DNA from: Auriscalpium vulgare
Taxonomy: Eukaryota; Basidiomycota; Agaricomycetes; Russulales; Auriscalpiaceae
NCBI GenBank assembly: GCA_019915015.1
Contig: JAHBBC010000008.1
Coordinates: 496,001 to 560,000 of the forward strand
Length of the DNA stretch: 64,000 nt
Reading direction: 5' to 3'
Below the pieces are notes generated by a model. That model searched no databases and was not told where the DNA came from. It saw nothing but the letters and a program-made list of their open reading frames with translations. Numbering within the stretch: position 1 is the stretch's first letter; every line of letters begins with the position of its first letter. This document shows, one piece after another, positions 44,644 to 60,300 of this stretch. The translations under genes were made by a program, and so were the position numbers.

Positions 44644-44888
44644 AGAAAGGGAAGGAACGCAAGGCAAGCCCGGCCGGGTCGTGGTCGTTTGCAGAAAGAG
44701 CGAGCTCGCCGCCGAGGTCAACCGTGCCGATATATCTTACATAATACGATACGCGACGCCGACACCACCGCGGGCGCTGCACTGGCAGCTGCACTGCGCA
44801 GCGCGCTTCATGAACTGATACCACCATCTCTCCGCATCTACCTCCTGCCATTGACGACATTAGACCCTAGAACACTCACTTGACGATC

Positions 44889-47682
<2,794 letters not shown>

Positions 47683-47793
47683 TAGGAACTGTCAAACACA
47701 GACTGTATGTACAATACTTCACGCTGTAGTTACAATTTAGTGGGGACATAAGACCAATGTGGGCTACTATGCGGAAGAAAAAGTTTTATCCAA

Positions 47794-47876
47794 TACCCCC
47801 GGCGGGAGTCGAACCCGCAACCTCCAGATAGCTCTCATGTAGAAGTCTGACGTCATAACCATTAGACAACGAGGGC
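47794..47876 (-). tRNA. tRNA-Arg (anticodon UCU) with 10-nt intron
   Basis: Read on the minus strand the 83 nt fold as a cloverleaf. Acceptor stem GCCCTCG pairs with CGGGGGT (one G-U at each of two positions), discriminator A. D-stem GTC/GAC. Anticodon stem TCAGA/TCTGG, anticodon loop CTTCTA-A once 10 nt (CATGAGAGCT) are removed after position 37. T-arm GCGGG-TTCGACT-CCCGC is perfect. The B box GGTTCGACTCC is canonical. A run of five T about ten bases downstream (47780-47784) could terminate RNA polymerase III. The intron lies at the canonical position. Confidence 0.9.
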
Positions 47877-48000
47877 TTCAGCTGATTTCCGCTCTGTATT
47901 TGTATAAACGGAGGGGGGTGAGAGGAAGCTGGAAAACAATCTTTATGCGAAACCCCATACAGTATATCTCTGCCAAAATTCGAAAACGTATCCCACAAGA

Positions 48001-48934
48001 CTACAGACGGGTCGACAAAAACATGTCAATCTCCAGCGCAAACACGTCGACGTGCGTCTCCAGAGCAAAGTGCCCGCTATCCACATTCTTCATCACCAAG
48101 TCCTTGGCGTCCCGCCTGTACGCCTCCGCGCCGGCCTTGACGAAGATGGCGTCATTCACGCCCCACATCACAAGCACCGGCACACCGCTCGTGCGCAAAT
48201 ACTCCTGGAATTGCGGGTACAGCATTAAGTTTGTGCCGTAGTCGTAGAACAGCGAGAGCTGCACGTCATCCTGCCCGGGGCGAGCGAGCAGAGCCGTATC
48301 GAGCGTATAGGCCGCGGGGTCGATGCGCGCGAGGAGCGCGGGTGGAACGCCGTGGGTGTACTGCTGCTTTGTCGGGCCGAAGGTCAGGAGAGGGAGGAGG
48401 GCTAGCGCCTCGGGGGAGGTCGTGGTGAACGTGGTGGTGGAGGCCCAGTACTTGCGGAAGGGCTCCCAGAACTGGCCCAGACCTTCGTCATATGCGTTCC
48501 CATTCTGCGTGATGATCGCGGTGACTCGCGTTGGGTGCCGAATGGCCAAGCGGAAGCCTACGGGCGCCTGGAGGGATGCGTGAGTATGGAATCACTCGAA
48601 GACAAAAAGCTCTACACACCCCATAGTCAAATATATAAAGAGCAAACTTCTCGATTTTCAGAGCATCGAGGAACTTCTCGACGGTGTAGGAGAGATTGTT
48701 GAATGTGTGCAGGTAGTCGCGCTCCGTAGGCACAAGCGTGAAGCCGAACCCGGGCAGGTCAGGCGCGATGACGCGGTACTTCGCCGCGAGCAGCGGGATG
48801 AGGTTGCGAAACTGGAAGGATGAAGATGGGAAGCCGTGCAGCAGGAGAAGCACCGGATTCGCGATGCTCCCCGCAGCGCGGTAGAAGACGTTGAGGCCGT
48901 CGACCTCGAGGCTGTTGAGCGTTACTTGGGACAT
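48001..48934 (-). CDS. Alpha/beta hydrolase, epoxide hydrolase/dehalogenase-like
   Basis: Two exons, 48934 to about 48620 and about 48570-48001, about 290 aa. It reads MSQVTLNSLEVDGLNVFYRA, oxyanion loop LLLHGFPSSSFQFRNL, YRVIAPDLPGFGFT, then across the intron FDYGAPVGFRLAIRHP, where the nucleophile position is Asp, as in epoxide hydrolases and haloalkane dehalogenases. The acid is Asp in VMWGVNDAIF and the base His in VDSGHFALETH. No signal peptide; probably cytosolic. The substrate is unknown. The cap domain (about residues 130-200) is short. Confidence 0.85.
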
Positions 48935-50013
48935 ATGGTGCGGTTCAAGATTGGTACATGCTGTAGTGCCAGGCGCGTCGTTATATATGCAGGAGGATGT
49001 GTGGCGCCCCCCTAAGGTATGCGCTCATGAGACGTATTGTGAGCGCATCGTCCGCGGGTGCAACTTTGTCAGCTGGCGGCGCCCCGTCACTCGCCGAGTT
49101 GGTTCATCCAGGGTTAGTTATTGAAGTTCTTGATATTCTGGAAGGTGACGATGGTCCATTTGGTGTAGCGACCAGCAGTCGCCGCCCAGAAGCGGAAGGC
49201 GAAGTCGAGGATGCCACGAGCGCCAGAACGCCAGAATATATCAGCCGAACGGTGATACTCGTCAAGAGTCAAAATACCATGCCTCCGCTACAATCAGAGT
49301 CGGAAAAGCATTGCTCCAAGGAGGTATCGTTCGACAAAGCTCGGCATCGAGCACAAGGATGGGGATCGGTATGAGCACCCAGCGTCTGGAAGACCACTGG
49401 CAATGCAGCCGAACGCCTGAGTAACCCACTATGAATAAGGTGCACTGAGAAAAGCACCTTGACGAGACTAATTATGTTCTAGATGCTGCCCGTACATAAA
49501 CAGGCGTGCTGCACCTTTGAAGGCTGACCACGCTTAAGCAGACTGGGTCGAACCAAACTGCCAAACAGAGAGATTCCTGAGCGATGTCGACGAAGGTGCC
49601 CCACATGCGGGACAATATATATATGATGCATAGACTTTGAGCTGGTCCGAAGGCGCAAAGCAAGACAAGAAATCCCAGCTAAAGATAAGGCTTCCAGGGA
49701 AGTACTCGACTCCGAGTGCAGCCCAAGCCAAAGCGATGGACCAGCCGCGAGTCGAGATGGTAAGGAAAGCTCCTTTGCCGTGGTGAGTGCATCGCATTTC
49801 ATTTCAAGTACCAGGCTGGGTAGGTGCCAAAAGCGGCCTCGTCGTTGGGTGGTGGTCGAGTGGTCGTTTTGCGCTGCCACGGGCCGGATGTTCATTTAGT
49901 TTACGTAATCTCTAGCAGAGCGTTGCCCCGCCCTTCAACACCGCCGCGGTCACTACATAGTCCTCACCTTACTTTCCCCTCATTCTTTCTTCTTGGGTTT
50001 GACACAGCCGACG
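48935..50013. other. Divergent 1.1-kb intergenic region
   Basis: No supported gene. Overlapping minus-strand frames at 49472-49895 have no domain or splice support. It must carry promoters for the hydrolase (minus) and SLA1 (plus). Confidence 0.45.
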
Positions 50014-53000
50014 ATGAGCGACGAACCAGAGGAGTATCTCTCCGTGCTCAAGGCGTCCTACGACTATGCACCTCAATCAGAGGACGAAATAGAAATCAAG
50101 GAGGATCAGATACTCTTACTCCTGGAGAAGACGGATGAGGAGTGAGTCCCCCGCCTTCTCTGACGGCGACTGTACTGAAAATTGCGAAGATGGTGGAAGG
50201 TGAAGGTGAAGGGCGATGCAGATAGTCCGTCGGGTCTCGTGCCGTCTGCCTACGTCGAGAAGGTACGCAGCATCGCATTAGCCTCACGCGGCGCACGCTA
50301 ACGTCGGAAGTCTCCAGGCGGATCATTCATCGCTGGTGAAGGCGCAGTACGACTACGATGCCGCTGCTCAAGGGGAACTCTCGATAAAGGAGGATCAAAC
50401 GTTGCTGGCTTATGGGTCGGAGGATGACGGCTGGTTGCTGGTGCAGTCAGAAGGGGACGGGAAGATTGGCTACGTGCCAGCAAACTACGTGGAGGAGGTA
50501 AGCAGCAACTTATATATGCATTGAACGCTAGTTGACCATCTCCAGGCCGGCGCAGCCGCCCCTGCCGCGGCCGCACCTCCAAGCATCGTCATTCCGGACT
50601 CGGTACGAATCGACTTCCTCAACCTATATGCATGATATCTGACTGCCGCACCACCCAGCCGCCCAAAACAACGCGCCCTGTCAGCACATATGTCGACCCT
50701 GCAGACCGTGTTGCTGCCACCGCCTCCAAAGCCAAAGCCGATGACATCAAGACGTGGGCCATTGCCGAAATTGACAAGAAAGGCAAGAAGAAGAAAGGCA
50801 CACTCGGGATCGGGAACGGCGCCATCTTCTTTGCGAGCGAGTCCGACAAGGTGTGTACCCCGTACCTGCGTCCATGCTGCTGCGTGCTCATTGATGCCCC
50901 CAGACCCCCGTGCAGAAGTGGCCGACAGGCCAGATCACGTCCGCGAAGATCGACAAGGGCAAGCATGTGCTCATCGAGGTCGGCGGCGCGTCCCCGACCA
51001 GCCTGCACTACAACGCGGGCGCGAAGGACACGGCAGAGGCGATCCTCGCGAAGCTCGAGTCGTCGCGCGGCATCGCCCAGGGTGCCGACGAGGCGGGCGC
51101 GGAGGAACCCGCACAGCAGCAGCCGGTGCGCGCGCTGCCGCCTCCCCTGCGCGAGGATCGGAGCCTTTCGTCCAGCCCGAGCAAGAAGGGCGTGCATTTC
51201 TCCGAGAACAGCCCTGCGATTATTCCACCAAGGTCTCCATCCATTAATGGCGATTTTGAAGAACCCGCGCAAGAGATCGAAGAGCCAGAGCCAGAAGGCG
51301 AAGGTGAAGAAGCTCATGCACTTTACGACTTCGAGGCGCAGGGGGAGGACGAACTGAACGTCACGGAGAGCGAGAAGTTGTGGATACTGGAGCGTGACGG
51401 CGATGAGTGGTGGAAATGTCGCAACAGCAAAGGAGAGGAGGGTGTCGTTCCCGCTTCCTATCTCGAAGTGAGTTGCCCCTTCGTCGTGCCGTAGACGCAA
51501 CCTAACGTGCTGCAACGCAGCCTACTGGCAGAGGCCATCTTCCTCCACCTGCTCCGCGTTCTACGGCTCAGGCTGCTGCTGTTGCTGAAGAGGACGATGA
51601 CGATGATGCAGCCGAGCAGGAGGCAGAACGCGAACGAGAAGCGCGTGCGGCGGAGGAGCGTGAGGCTAGGAAGCAAGCCGAGATGAAGCGTGCCGCAGCC
51701 GCTGCCGCTGAGGCGGAACGAAAGCGCAAGGAACAGCAACGGCTACAGAAAGAAAAGGAGAAGGAGCGCCGCAAGGCGGAGCAGGAGAGGGAGGAGCAGG
51801 AGCAGGAGGAGGAGCAGGAGCGCGAGAGGGAGAGGGAGAGGGAAGAGCGCGCAGCGGCGAGGGCAGCAGCGAAAGCAGCTTCGAAGTCTTCAAAATCGTG
51901 CGTTTATAGCTATATATCCGCTTGTCATGGAGAGCTGATCAGGATGCAGGTCTGGCAAGTCTAACCGGAAGCCAACTGAGAAGCGTATGCTCGCATCCTT
52001 GCTGCTTGTCTGCGCTAGTCTCACCGTGCTCCGTTATAGGCGATCCTCCCTCGCGTGACCAGACTCGCATGTGGCATGATCGTACAGGCCAGTTCCGCGT
52101 CGAGGCTGCGTTCTTGGGCTACGAGCACGGCATGATTCGCCTGCACAAGGTCAACGGCGTCGTCATCGAAGTGCCGTCTGAGAAGATGTCTTCCGAGGAC
52201 ATGCGCTACGTCGACTCGCTCACAGATCCCACTAAGCCCGCCGGGCACTCTCTGGCAGACGACGACGACGTCCCGCTTGCCGTCCGGCAGCAGTCCGTGG
52301 CTGCATCCAAGAAGGCACCCCCGGTGGATTGGTTCGAGTTTTTCCTCAATGCCGGATGCGACATCGACGACTGCACGCGCTACGCGACGTCTTTCGAGCG
52401 CGACAAGATCGAGGAATCCCTGCTGCCGGACATCACAGAGGGCACAATGCGTTCGCTCGGCCTCCGCGAGGGCGATATCATCCGCGTCAAGAAGCTCATC
52501 GACCAGCGCTTCCCTAAGCCCAAATCTGCGTCGCCCTCCGTCGACCTGCTCGACGGCCCCGCAGCGGAGGGTAAGCCCTCGTCGCCGAGCCCCGGCCCGC
52601 CGAACCTCTTCGCCGCCGGCCCGAACGGCGCGCTCAAGACGGCCCGACGCGGCCGCCCGTCGACGAGCAAGAGCACGCCTCCGAGCGCTGTCGACCTCAG
52701 TGCAATATCGACGGCATCCGAGACGATCCAGCGGGTGACTACACCCCAACAGATTGCAAGTCCGGGCAGTGTATCGTCACCGGTGCAGGTGCCGCAAAGG
52801 ACGGGCTCTGCGCTCGCCCCTGGGTCCGGCTTTGACGACGACGCATGGACGCCGCGACCGAGCTCGACGCGCCCCATCGCGCCCACACCACCCGCCCTCG
52901 AGGCACGCGCACCTTCTGCGCCCCCTGTGCCCCCCGGTTCTGTGGCAGCAGTGCCTGTGGCCTCGCCGGTTGTGCCCCCCACAGCGCGCGCACAGTCTAC

Positions 53001-54154
53001 AGGCCCATCGTCCTTAGCGAAAACGACGGAGTCGGACATCTTTGATCAGCTCGCGCGCCTCAGCCAGCTGCGCGTCACCGCCCCTGCCATCTCGCCGGCG
53101 CCATCTGGGATGGCCCCGTCACCGTCCATCACGGCACCTCCGCCAGGGAGCTACGGCGCTGGCCTGGGCATGAGTCGCTCGCCCGTGCCGATGGGCCAGC
53201 ATCTTCAGGCGCAGCAGACTGGCATGCTGCCGCCGCCACAGCAACAGCAGCCCTCGCCGGGTCCGCGCGGACCCTTCGCACCTGTTCCCGGAAATCAAGG
53301 CCTCTTGCAGCCCCTCATACCCACGAGCACGGGCTTCAACGGCTTTGTCCCTACGCGTCCTGGTGCGTCGCCCTTCAACAACCCCCAGCCCTCGTTCCTC
53401 TCTGCGCAGCCGACTGGTTTCCAAGGCGGCCAGCAGCAACTCGCGCCGCAGCAGACGGGTTTCCCCGGCCAGCAGCAGCAGATCATGCCGCAGCAAACGG
53501 GCTTCCAGCCGCAGCAAACGGGCTTCCAGCCTCAGCAAACGGGCTTCCAGCCTCAGCAAACGGGCTTCCAGCCACAGCAGACAGGCTTCCAGTCTGGGTT
53601 CCAGAACTCCGGTCTGATACAACCACAGCAGACAGGTTTCGGCGGTCCCAGCCCGTTGATGGCGCAGCCCACTGGTATGAACGGCGGGCAGTTTGGCAAC
53701 TTCGGCGCACCACCACCTGTACCGTCTCTTCCGCCGCAATTCCAGAACCAGAACAACTTTGGACAGCTGCAGTCGAGTGCGTTCTAGCATTTGTTTTGTA
53801 ATTGACGTGGTGAGCTAACGCGGTGTAGATCCGACGGGCTTCAACCCCGGCTTTGGCCAGCCACCGCCGAGCAAGGACAACACGCCGGCGGGTATATTCG
53901 CACAGATGAAAGCGGGTACATTTGCGAACGATACGGCGCCTCAGCCTCAGAGTAAGCTTTCGCGTATCTTTGATGGCTCGGGCTGACCATCCAAATATTA
54001 GACAAGTACGATGCTCTTCGCACGAATCGTACGTCTTGCTATACTCACATCTGGTCTAAGGCTAATGCCATCTTTGTGATGCGCAGCTTCACCTCTAACT
54101 GCTCAACCTACGGGATGGGGCTACCCGGGTTTCCCTGGAGGATACCAGGGATAA
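50014..54154 (+). CDS. SLA1: Sla1-like endocytic actin-patch adaptor
   Basis: A cortical-actin and clathrin-mediated endocytosis adaptor. Domain order is SH3-1 (LSVLKASYDYAPQSEDEIEI ... GLVPSAYVEK), SH3-2 (SLVKAQYDYDAAAQGELSIK ... GYVPANYVEE), an intervening domain (TWAIAEIDKKGKKKKGTLGI), SH3-3 (EEAHALYDFEAQGEDELNVT ... GVVPASYLE), a long Glu/Arg/Ala-rich coiled coil, SHD1 (TRMWHDRTGQFRVEAAFLGY, NPFxD-binding in yeast), SHD2 SAM-like (DWFEFFLNAGCDIDDCTRYA) and about a dozen C-terminal QxTG repeats (PQQTGFQ), which are Ark1/Prk1 kinase targets in yeast. The last large exon appears to stop at 53785-53787, but a donor at about 53778 splices on to NPTGFNPGFGQPPPSKDN and the end at 54154. About ten introns. 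Confidence 0.93.
53500..53600 (+). repeat. Coding PQQTGFQ tandem repeats
   Basis: Consecutive 21-bp units encode P-Q-Q-T-G-F-Q four to five times. They are part of the Sla1 phosphorylation repeats and may vary in number between strains. Confidence 0.85.
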
Positions 54155-54349
54155 CAATAACATATGAATGGACTATATGCAATGTATTTCATTCGCGCGC
54201 ATTTGCCTCTCTTTTTACCTTCCCTCTTGTTGTTTTCCCTTACACATTCATGACTACTGCTTGGAATCCACGAAACCCGGAGATGCTGACATTACATATG
54301 TGCGCGAAAATATAATTAAGCGATACAAAGGTAGGGAAAGAGACGTAGG

Positions 54350-57300
54350 TCATGATGGCTCTATGATGCCCTGTGCGTAGCCGACGCGGACAAAGTAATC
54401 CCGCAGTCCTTCCCGAACGTCTGGCGATGTTTCCCGGGCCACCATCTCGGCAGCGAGAGGGTATATTGCCGGCAGATATCTAGAGAACTGGTCATATCGT
54501 TAGTTGGAGGACGTCGGCAACTAATGGCGAGAGCGTACAGCCTTGTCGTCGAACTTGCAGAATCCGTGCACGATTTCGGAGACGACCGGCGTCCAGGCGG
54601 CAATGTTTTTGGCTTGCGTGTCAGCGCGAAGCTTGGTGTAATCGGTGAGAACACCGAGACCGAGCCTGGCGGAAGATGCGTCAGACAACGCCCACGATCG
54701 CGACGAGGACATGGGACGTACGGTAGCAGACGCTCGGCCACCTGTGGTCGAGCAGCTTGATGGTCTGGTCGCGGGTCATAGTACATGCGCAGCAGTATGT
54801 GTACCAAGGTCGATGCGCTACTCGACTCCTGCTTCAAGAGGTTTGGTAAATGCTTCATGAAGCCTATTCTCATCCGTCAGCGCCCGTTCATCTGGTCATC
54901 AGTTGAAAAAAGCATCACGTACCGACTTTCCATAATCCGGTGCGTAATTCCTTGTCCTCGTTGAACATGCGCGCGAACTGGTAGCTGTGGTCCAGCACGC
55001 CCATCAAGCGCAGCAAATGCTCCGGCGGGATTGTACGGTAAACCTCGTCGTTCCGCAGGAGATCGTTCGTGGTCTCAATAAGCAGCAGCTGCAGGACGCA
55101 TTTGACGATGATCTGTTTGAATATCCTTCGGCGGTCGTTCAGTGTCGTCTTGGCGGTGATTTTCTGGCTGTCATGCTGTGTCGGGGACAACGGAGCAGGG
55201 AGGATGGCCTGAGGATCCTCTGAATGAGAAAAGTCAGTCAGCATTAGCAAGAAAACAGGGACATTCAAGTAGACGCACCATTCGCATCCTGCAGGTCTGG
55301 AGTGCCGCTGTCAATCTCGACGCGAAGACTCTCATCGAAGAGTTGGTGGGGAGTTGTAGTCCTGAATAGCCTGACAAAAGTCGTCGCCACGCGCTCCCAT
55401 CGTGCAGGGCTCAACTTCTTGACGTTGCTTTCGATCAACTGCTGCAAACATGATGTACCGATCCGTGCCAGGGTGTCGTTCTCTGTATGCTCTCGCTGAG
55501 TTACTTCTGTGCCTTACGATTGACCAGCTGTGCTGACCTTGGCAAATGCAAACGCAGAGCAGATCCAAAAGGCCATCTAAGAAGCGCTCGAGAATCTCGA
55601 AGTAAAACGTGTACAGGTCGATCAGATCTCGGAGCGCCTGGATCATGGTCGTCGACAACCACACGCTCATGTCTTCCTGCGTGCTGAACCGCGAGAGGTC
55701 TTGACTCGACTTGAGCACAGCGAATATCGGGAACAGCAGCTCTTGGCAAACCGTGTCCCAGAAATCGACGGGAAAGGAAGAACCATACTTCTTCAGCGTG
55801 CTGAAGAGCGAGTCCAAAGCTCTATAGATTCATCAGTATTAGCGAAAGTGAGAGGACAGAGCGAACTCACAGGCGTCGTACTTCCAAATCTTCACCGTTC
55901 ATGATCACGTCGTAGAAGCTGAACAATACTGGATACCAGTACTTGATCATCGGATCATCGACACCCACGTTCTGCGGGCCTGCAGCAGTCAATCCGCACT
56001 CCGGTGTGTTCAACATGATCGGGATGACACCACGCAGCATTGCGATCGCCAGCAGACTGATCTTCTGATACTTGCTCACTTTGCAGAAGTCCGTGATGCA
56101 AACTGTGAGGTCCGCGAAGGAGCCGTATCGAACGATGGCCGAGAAGTGCTCCTTGTTCAGTCGCGTGACGATCTCAAATGCGGAGCTTGTTATCCGCTCT
56201 GCAATCAAGTGGTCAGACCGGATAATTCGAAACGAGGCTAATAAGCTCACCGGTCAAGACCTTCGACGCAGAAGAGAAAACACCGAACATAGTCCGCCAG
56301 CCGGAACGCATGTTCTGCACTCGCCCCTGAATCATTTGCTGTAGACATTGCAGAACCTGGGGATCGCTATGAGCGGATTTATCGGAGCAAGATCCCGGTA
56401 ACATACCATGTCCCGGATATCAGGATTAGCGTTGTGGATCATCGTGTACTCGAACGGCTTCAGGAAGTCCTTCTGAAACTTGAAATGGGGCAATTCTTCC
56501 TTCTCCAAGAAGCGCATAGATAGTTGCCGAAGCGAATCAAGGGCGAAGAAGCCAACATGGGGGTTGCTGTGGCAGCAAACCTGCAAGTGCACATTTAAAC
56601 ATTGGCGCCCAGGATCGCAACGTGAGGCCTGCTTACCTGATTGAAATGCTCCCCGAGGATGTCCCAGAGGTTCGACCACTCGAGACGAATTCGGGTCATG
56701 TTGTAGTAGGAGATCTCAACGAGTTTCTGCAAGCTGAACAGCCGCGGATGTTGCGATAGGCCGGATGACTGGATCTCCTCCCACGATACATCGCACAGAG
56801 CTTGGACAAAGTCCACGATCGCCGTCTGCCAAGTCGTCAGAAATGAGGTGCTAGGCCATCAAGCATTGATGCTTACCCCGGACAAATAGTGGCTCAGTGA
56901 AAAGACCATATCCGCTGCGACGGTAATATGTGTTGACCGACTTTCGTTTGCCAACTCTTCGTTTGGGAGCTTCTTGTGTTTTCTGCAGGGCAGAAGAGCA
57001 TCAAAATATCAATATCAAACGACAGGGTTCGAAAACATCAGGGCAACGCACCCTTTATGGCCGTCTTGCACATCCACGCCGCTGCTGATAAGCTGCATGT
57101 GCTCCAGCTGACTGACGCATGACAAGACCTCGCGCCACGAGCCCTTCAGGTTATTGCCTTCTGTGACGGCGATGTCCAGAAGTGCCTTGATTGCCTCCAT
57201 GTTCTTCGTCTTCATCTCACCGAGGTTGTTGAGGAACGTATTTTTCCCAAGTGTCGTCACAAAAGCATTTCGCTCCAGCTCCAGATCAAAGAAACAGACG

Positions 57301-60300
57301 ATACGGATCGCATTCTTGAACCCGTCAAGACAGAGCTCGATGATCTCGAGGTCATCGGTCTCCTTCAGCGGCCCAGAGATGCCGGCAAGGAATGGGATCC
57401 AGGCCACCTCGAACATGGGCTTGACGTGCACGAAGTGGGATGCGCTGTAGAACTGGTCGGTGCTCTTAGAACCCTTACGCTGCGATCGCATCAAGGTCCG
57501 GAACAGAGCCTTAATAACGTCAGCTTCATGACTGCTGACACGATGCGATTACGAAGTACCTCAGTCTTGTTAGCGATACCACTTGACTGAAGGATATACG
57601 CCTCCTTCTGAAGGTCCCGACCAACCGACGCGAGAGCGTTCGCAATGCCCGGCGCTGGCGTGGGGATAGTACCGAGGCTCGCATCCATTTCGTCCTTCAT
57701 ACGGATCTCGTTGTTCACGATGTCGTCGTAAATCTCTGATAACATTTCCTCAGGAAGATCGTTGCCGTCATTGATGCCACGGTTGTTCCGTACGAAGTCG
57801 GCCTTCGTCATGCGATTCTTCACCTGAGGACTGTGCGCGTCGGTGTTCAACATGACAGTGGAGTACGAGAGAACGTAGGCAGCATCTACCACGTGAATGA
57901 GAATCTGCGACATTCGATGGATTGGCCAAGGTTCACTCACCGGCGTTGGCAAACGGTGTCGAAGCATTGCCCTCAATGTAGTGCTCGGCGAACTTCAGCA
58001 TGAACCGATCAATCTTCTGCGCTTCGCCCGGCAGACGGAAGGCCTGCAGGAACAAACGAAGACCTTCCACGAACGTGAGATTGCGCAAATCGATCATGTC
58101 CACGAATGCGTGCATCGTGGCTATGTTGCGCTCGCCACTGCAGTGGAAATATGAGCGGTAAAAACAAGGAAAAGAACAATCGACGCACGCCTCGCCAAGA
58201 TACTCCCCAATCATGGCTTTGCTGAGCCCATCGGTGGTGAGCAAGAATTTAGCAATATCCTGCGGAGAGCTTCCAGGGACGAGACCCGTGTCCACGGCAA
58301 ATTCCAGACCCTGTGGGCAAAGCAGTGAGCACGAGTACCCTTCGCTTCCGCCAATCGCATCGTACCCGCTTCGGCTTGTAATTAAACTTCTTGATACCCT
58401 CCAGCAGCGTGGTCTTCTTCTGCTTCGCGCTCTCGAATCTGCTCGGATCGTCGGCAATGTCTGGAGTCGGCTGTCTTGTTGAGTCTACGCTCGGGCCCGT
58501 GGGCAAGCGGTCGAGCGACTGCGACGCGTCCGGCGTCAAATTATCTGGACGCCCGTGGCTGTCCTCCACTGTGCTAGCGCGGCCTTGAGCAACGGTGTCA
58601 ACGGCGGTCTTGCTGATCCCCCATGCGACGAGCGAGCGCAGTACGGATGCTAGACATTCAAGGCTTTGGCGGCGGAGCTGCGCTTCGGAGTGGCCCAGAG
58701 ACGATGTGTCAACGGTTCCGTTGATGCCGAGTGCCGTGGTGGAGAGGGAGGGAGCAGTATCAGCGCGCTGCACCTTTGTGGTGGGTGTCACAGATGGGCT
58801 GGTAGGCTCAGTTCCCTTCTGCGGAGCGGAGCTTGGTGACGTATTCGTCGACAGCTTCGAAATGATGTTCATGAGACTGTATAAGTCAGATTCGCGCTGA
58901 TACAAAAGGGCACACGACGATTGTACTCACTGCTCATATATGTTGTCCGTTGCTTCACTGTCGCAGTCGTAGTTGATGTAGATATCAACCAGTGCCTGGG
59001 GATCCTGACATAAGCGCGACACCATTGAGAGAATGACCGCTTTCTGCTTCAAAGTCGACGTCTTCATCTCCAATATCGGAATGAAGATCTCGTGGAACAT
59101 GACCTCAAGCTCCTTCTACACAACCGAGATTAAACAAATGGTTCAATGGAAGCCTGTGACACATTTTTTGACAAACGTACCTTTAGCTTCGACCGAAGAC
59201 CAGAAAGCATCCGCCAGAATATTTCCACACTGATCTCGAACACTTGCGAGACAGGACTGACTGCGTTCCGGCTCAAACTGAGGCAGAGATATTGGTTCGC
59301 CATTTGGATGAATGGCGTCGCCTCGTTCGTGGAGTTGGAGTAAATGATGGAGGAAGGGGAGACGAAGACGTCCATGTGTGAATTGAGGATGATGAGGATC
59401 ATGTGCAGGGAGAGCAGCTTCGACCGCATACCATGCGATTTGAGGTCGCGTTCACTGTGTCCACTTCAGCGGACTGGTCAGAAGGAACAGTATATATGCA
59501 CACCTCTCCGTGTTCAATGGCTTCATCGTCAGTTTGCACATAGCCCGCAGCACCAGGAATGCGTCTTTCAGGAACAGGTCGTTCGTCGACATCTGTCTAT
59601 GATGCATGCCGTGGTCTATCTCCGACTCGTTACCTTGCAAACCATAGAAGCTGGGCACCTCCCTGTGCGCACGTAAGCATATCTAACCAATGATGGGGAG
59701 ATGGTACTGACGATGGACCCGCCGAAGGCGGAGGCTGGGGTGTGTCGTCCGCGTCAACTGACGTAGGTGCCTCTGTTTCCTGAGCATCTTCCTCATGATG
59801 CGAATCCGTAGGCAGCACCTCGATTGAAGCATCCGGCGACGATGCGGAGTCAGGCAGGGGACGTGAAGGGCCGGACTCTGGCGTCGAGGGGGTGACCGAA
59901 TGCGCCTTCGAAGAAGACGCGCTATAACCGGCCTCCGAAACGTTCCCCGTCGACTCTGCTGCTGAGGATGGCGCAAGCTTACATCGCGAGAATACGTGAT
60001 GTACCATCTGTGTGAGACCACCCTGCGCGACCACTTGGTTCACAGGATCGTTACTCATGAGAAAGACGTTGTACACCGTGCGCACGGCCTTGAGGAGCGA
60101 CGACTGGTGGACGAGAATCGTGGGAGATAGGACGAGAGAGAGCAGCGCCTTCACAACCTGAAGGGAGACGGCTTCAGGTGATGTCTCCGTATGGCACATA
60201 GTAATTGTATGCACGACGAGGTCGACGAGCGTTGGAGGGGGGAAGTTGGCCTGCTCCGAGTTGCGTCGGCCAGGGCCAGGAGATGGTGGCGGAGACGGCA

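Noticed and set aside
49472..49895. Overlapping minus-strand frames upstream of SLA1
   Set aside because: No recognisable domain, no consistent exon structure; likely promoter DNA.
53779..53787. End of SLA1 at the TAG after SSAF
   Set aside because: A good donor just upstream and continuing PTGF repeats beyond an acceptor make splicing more likely.
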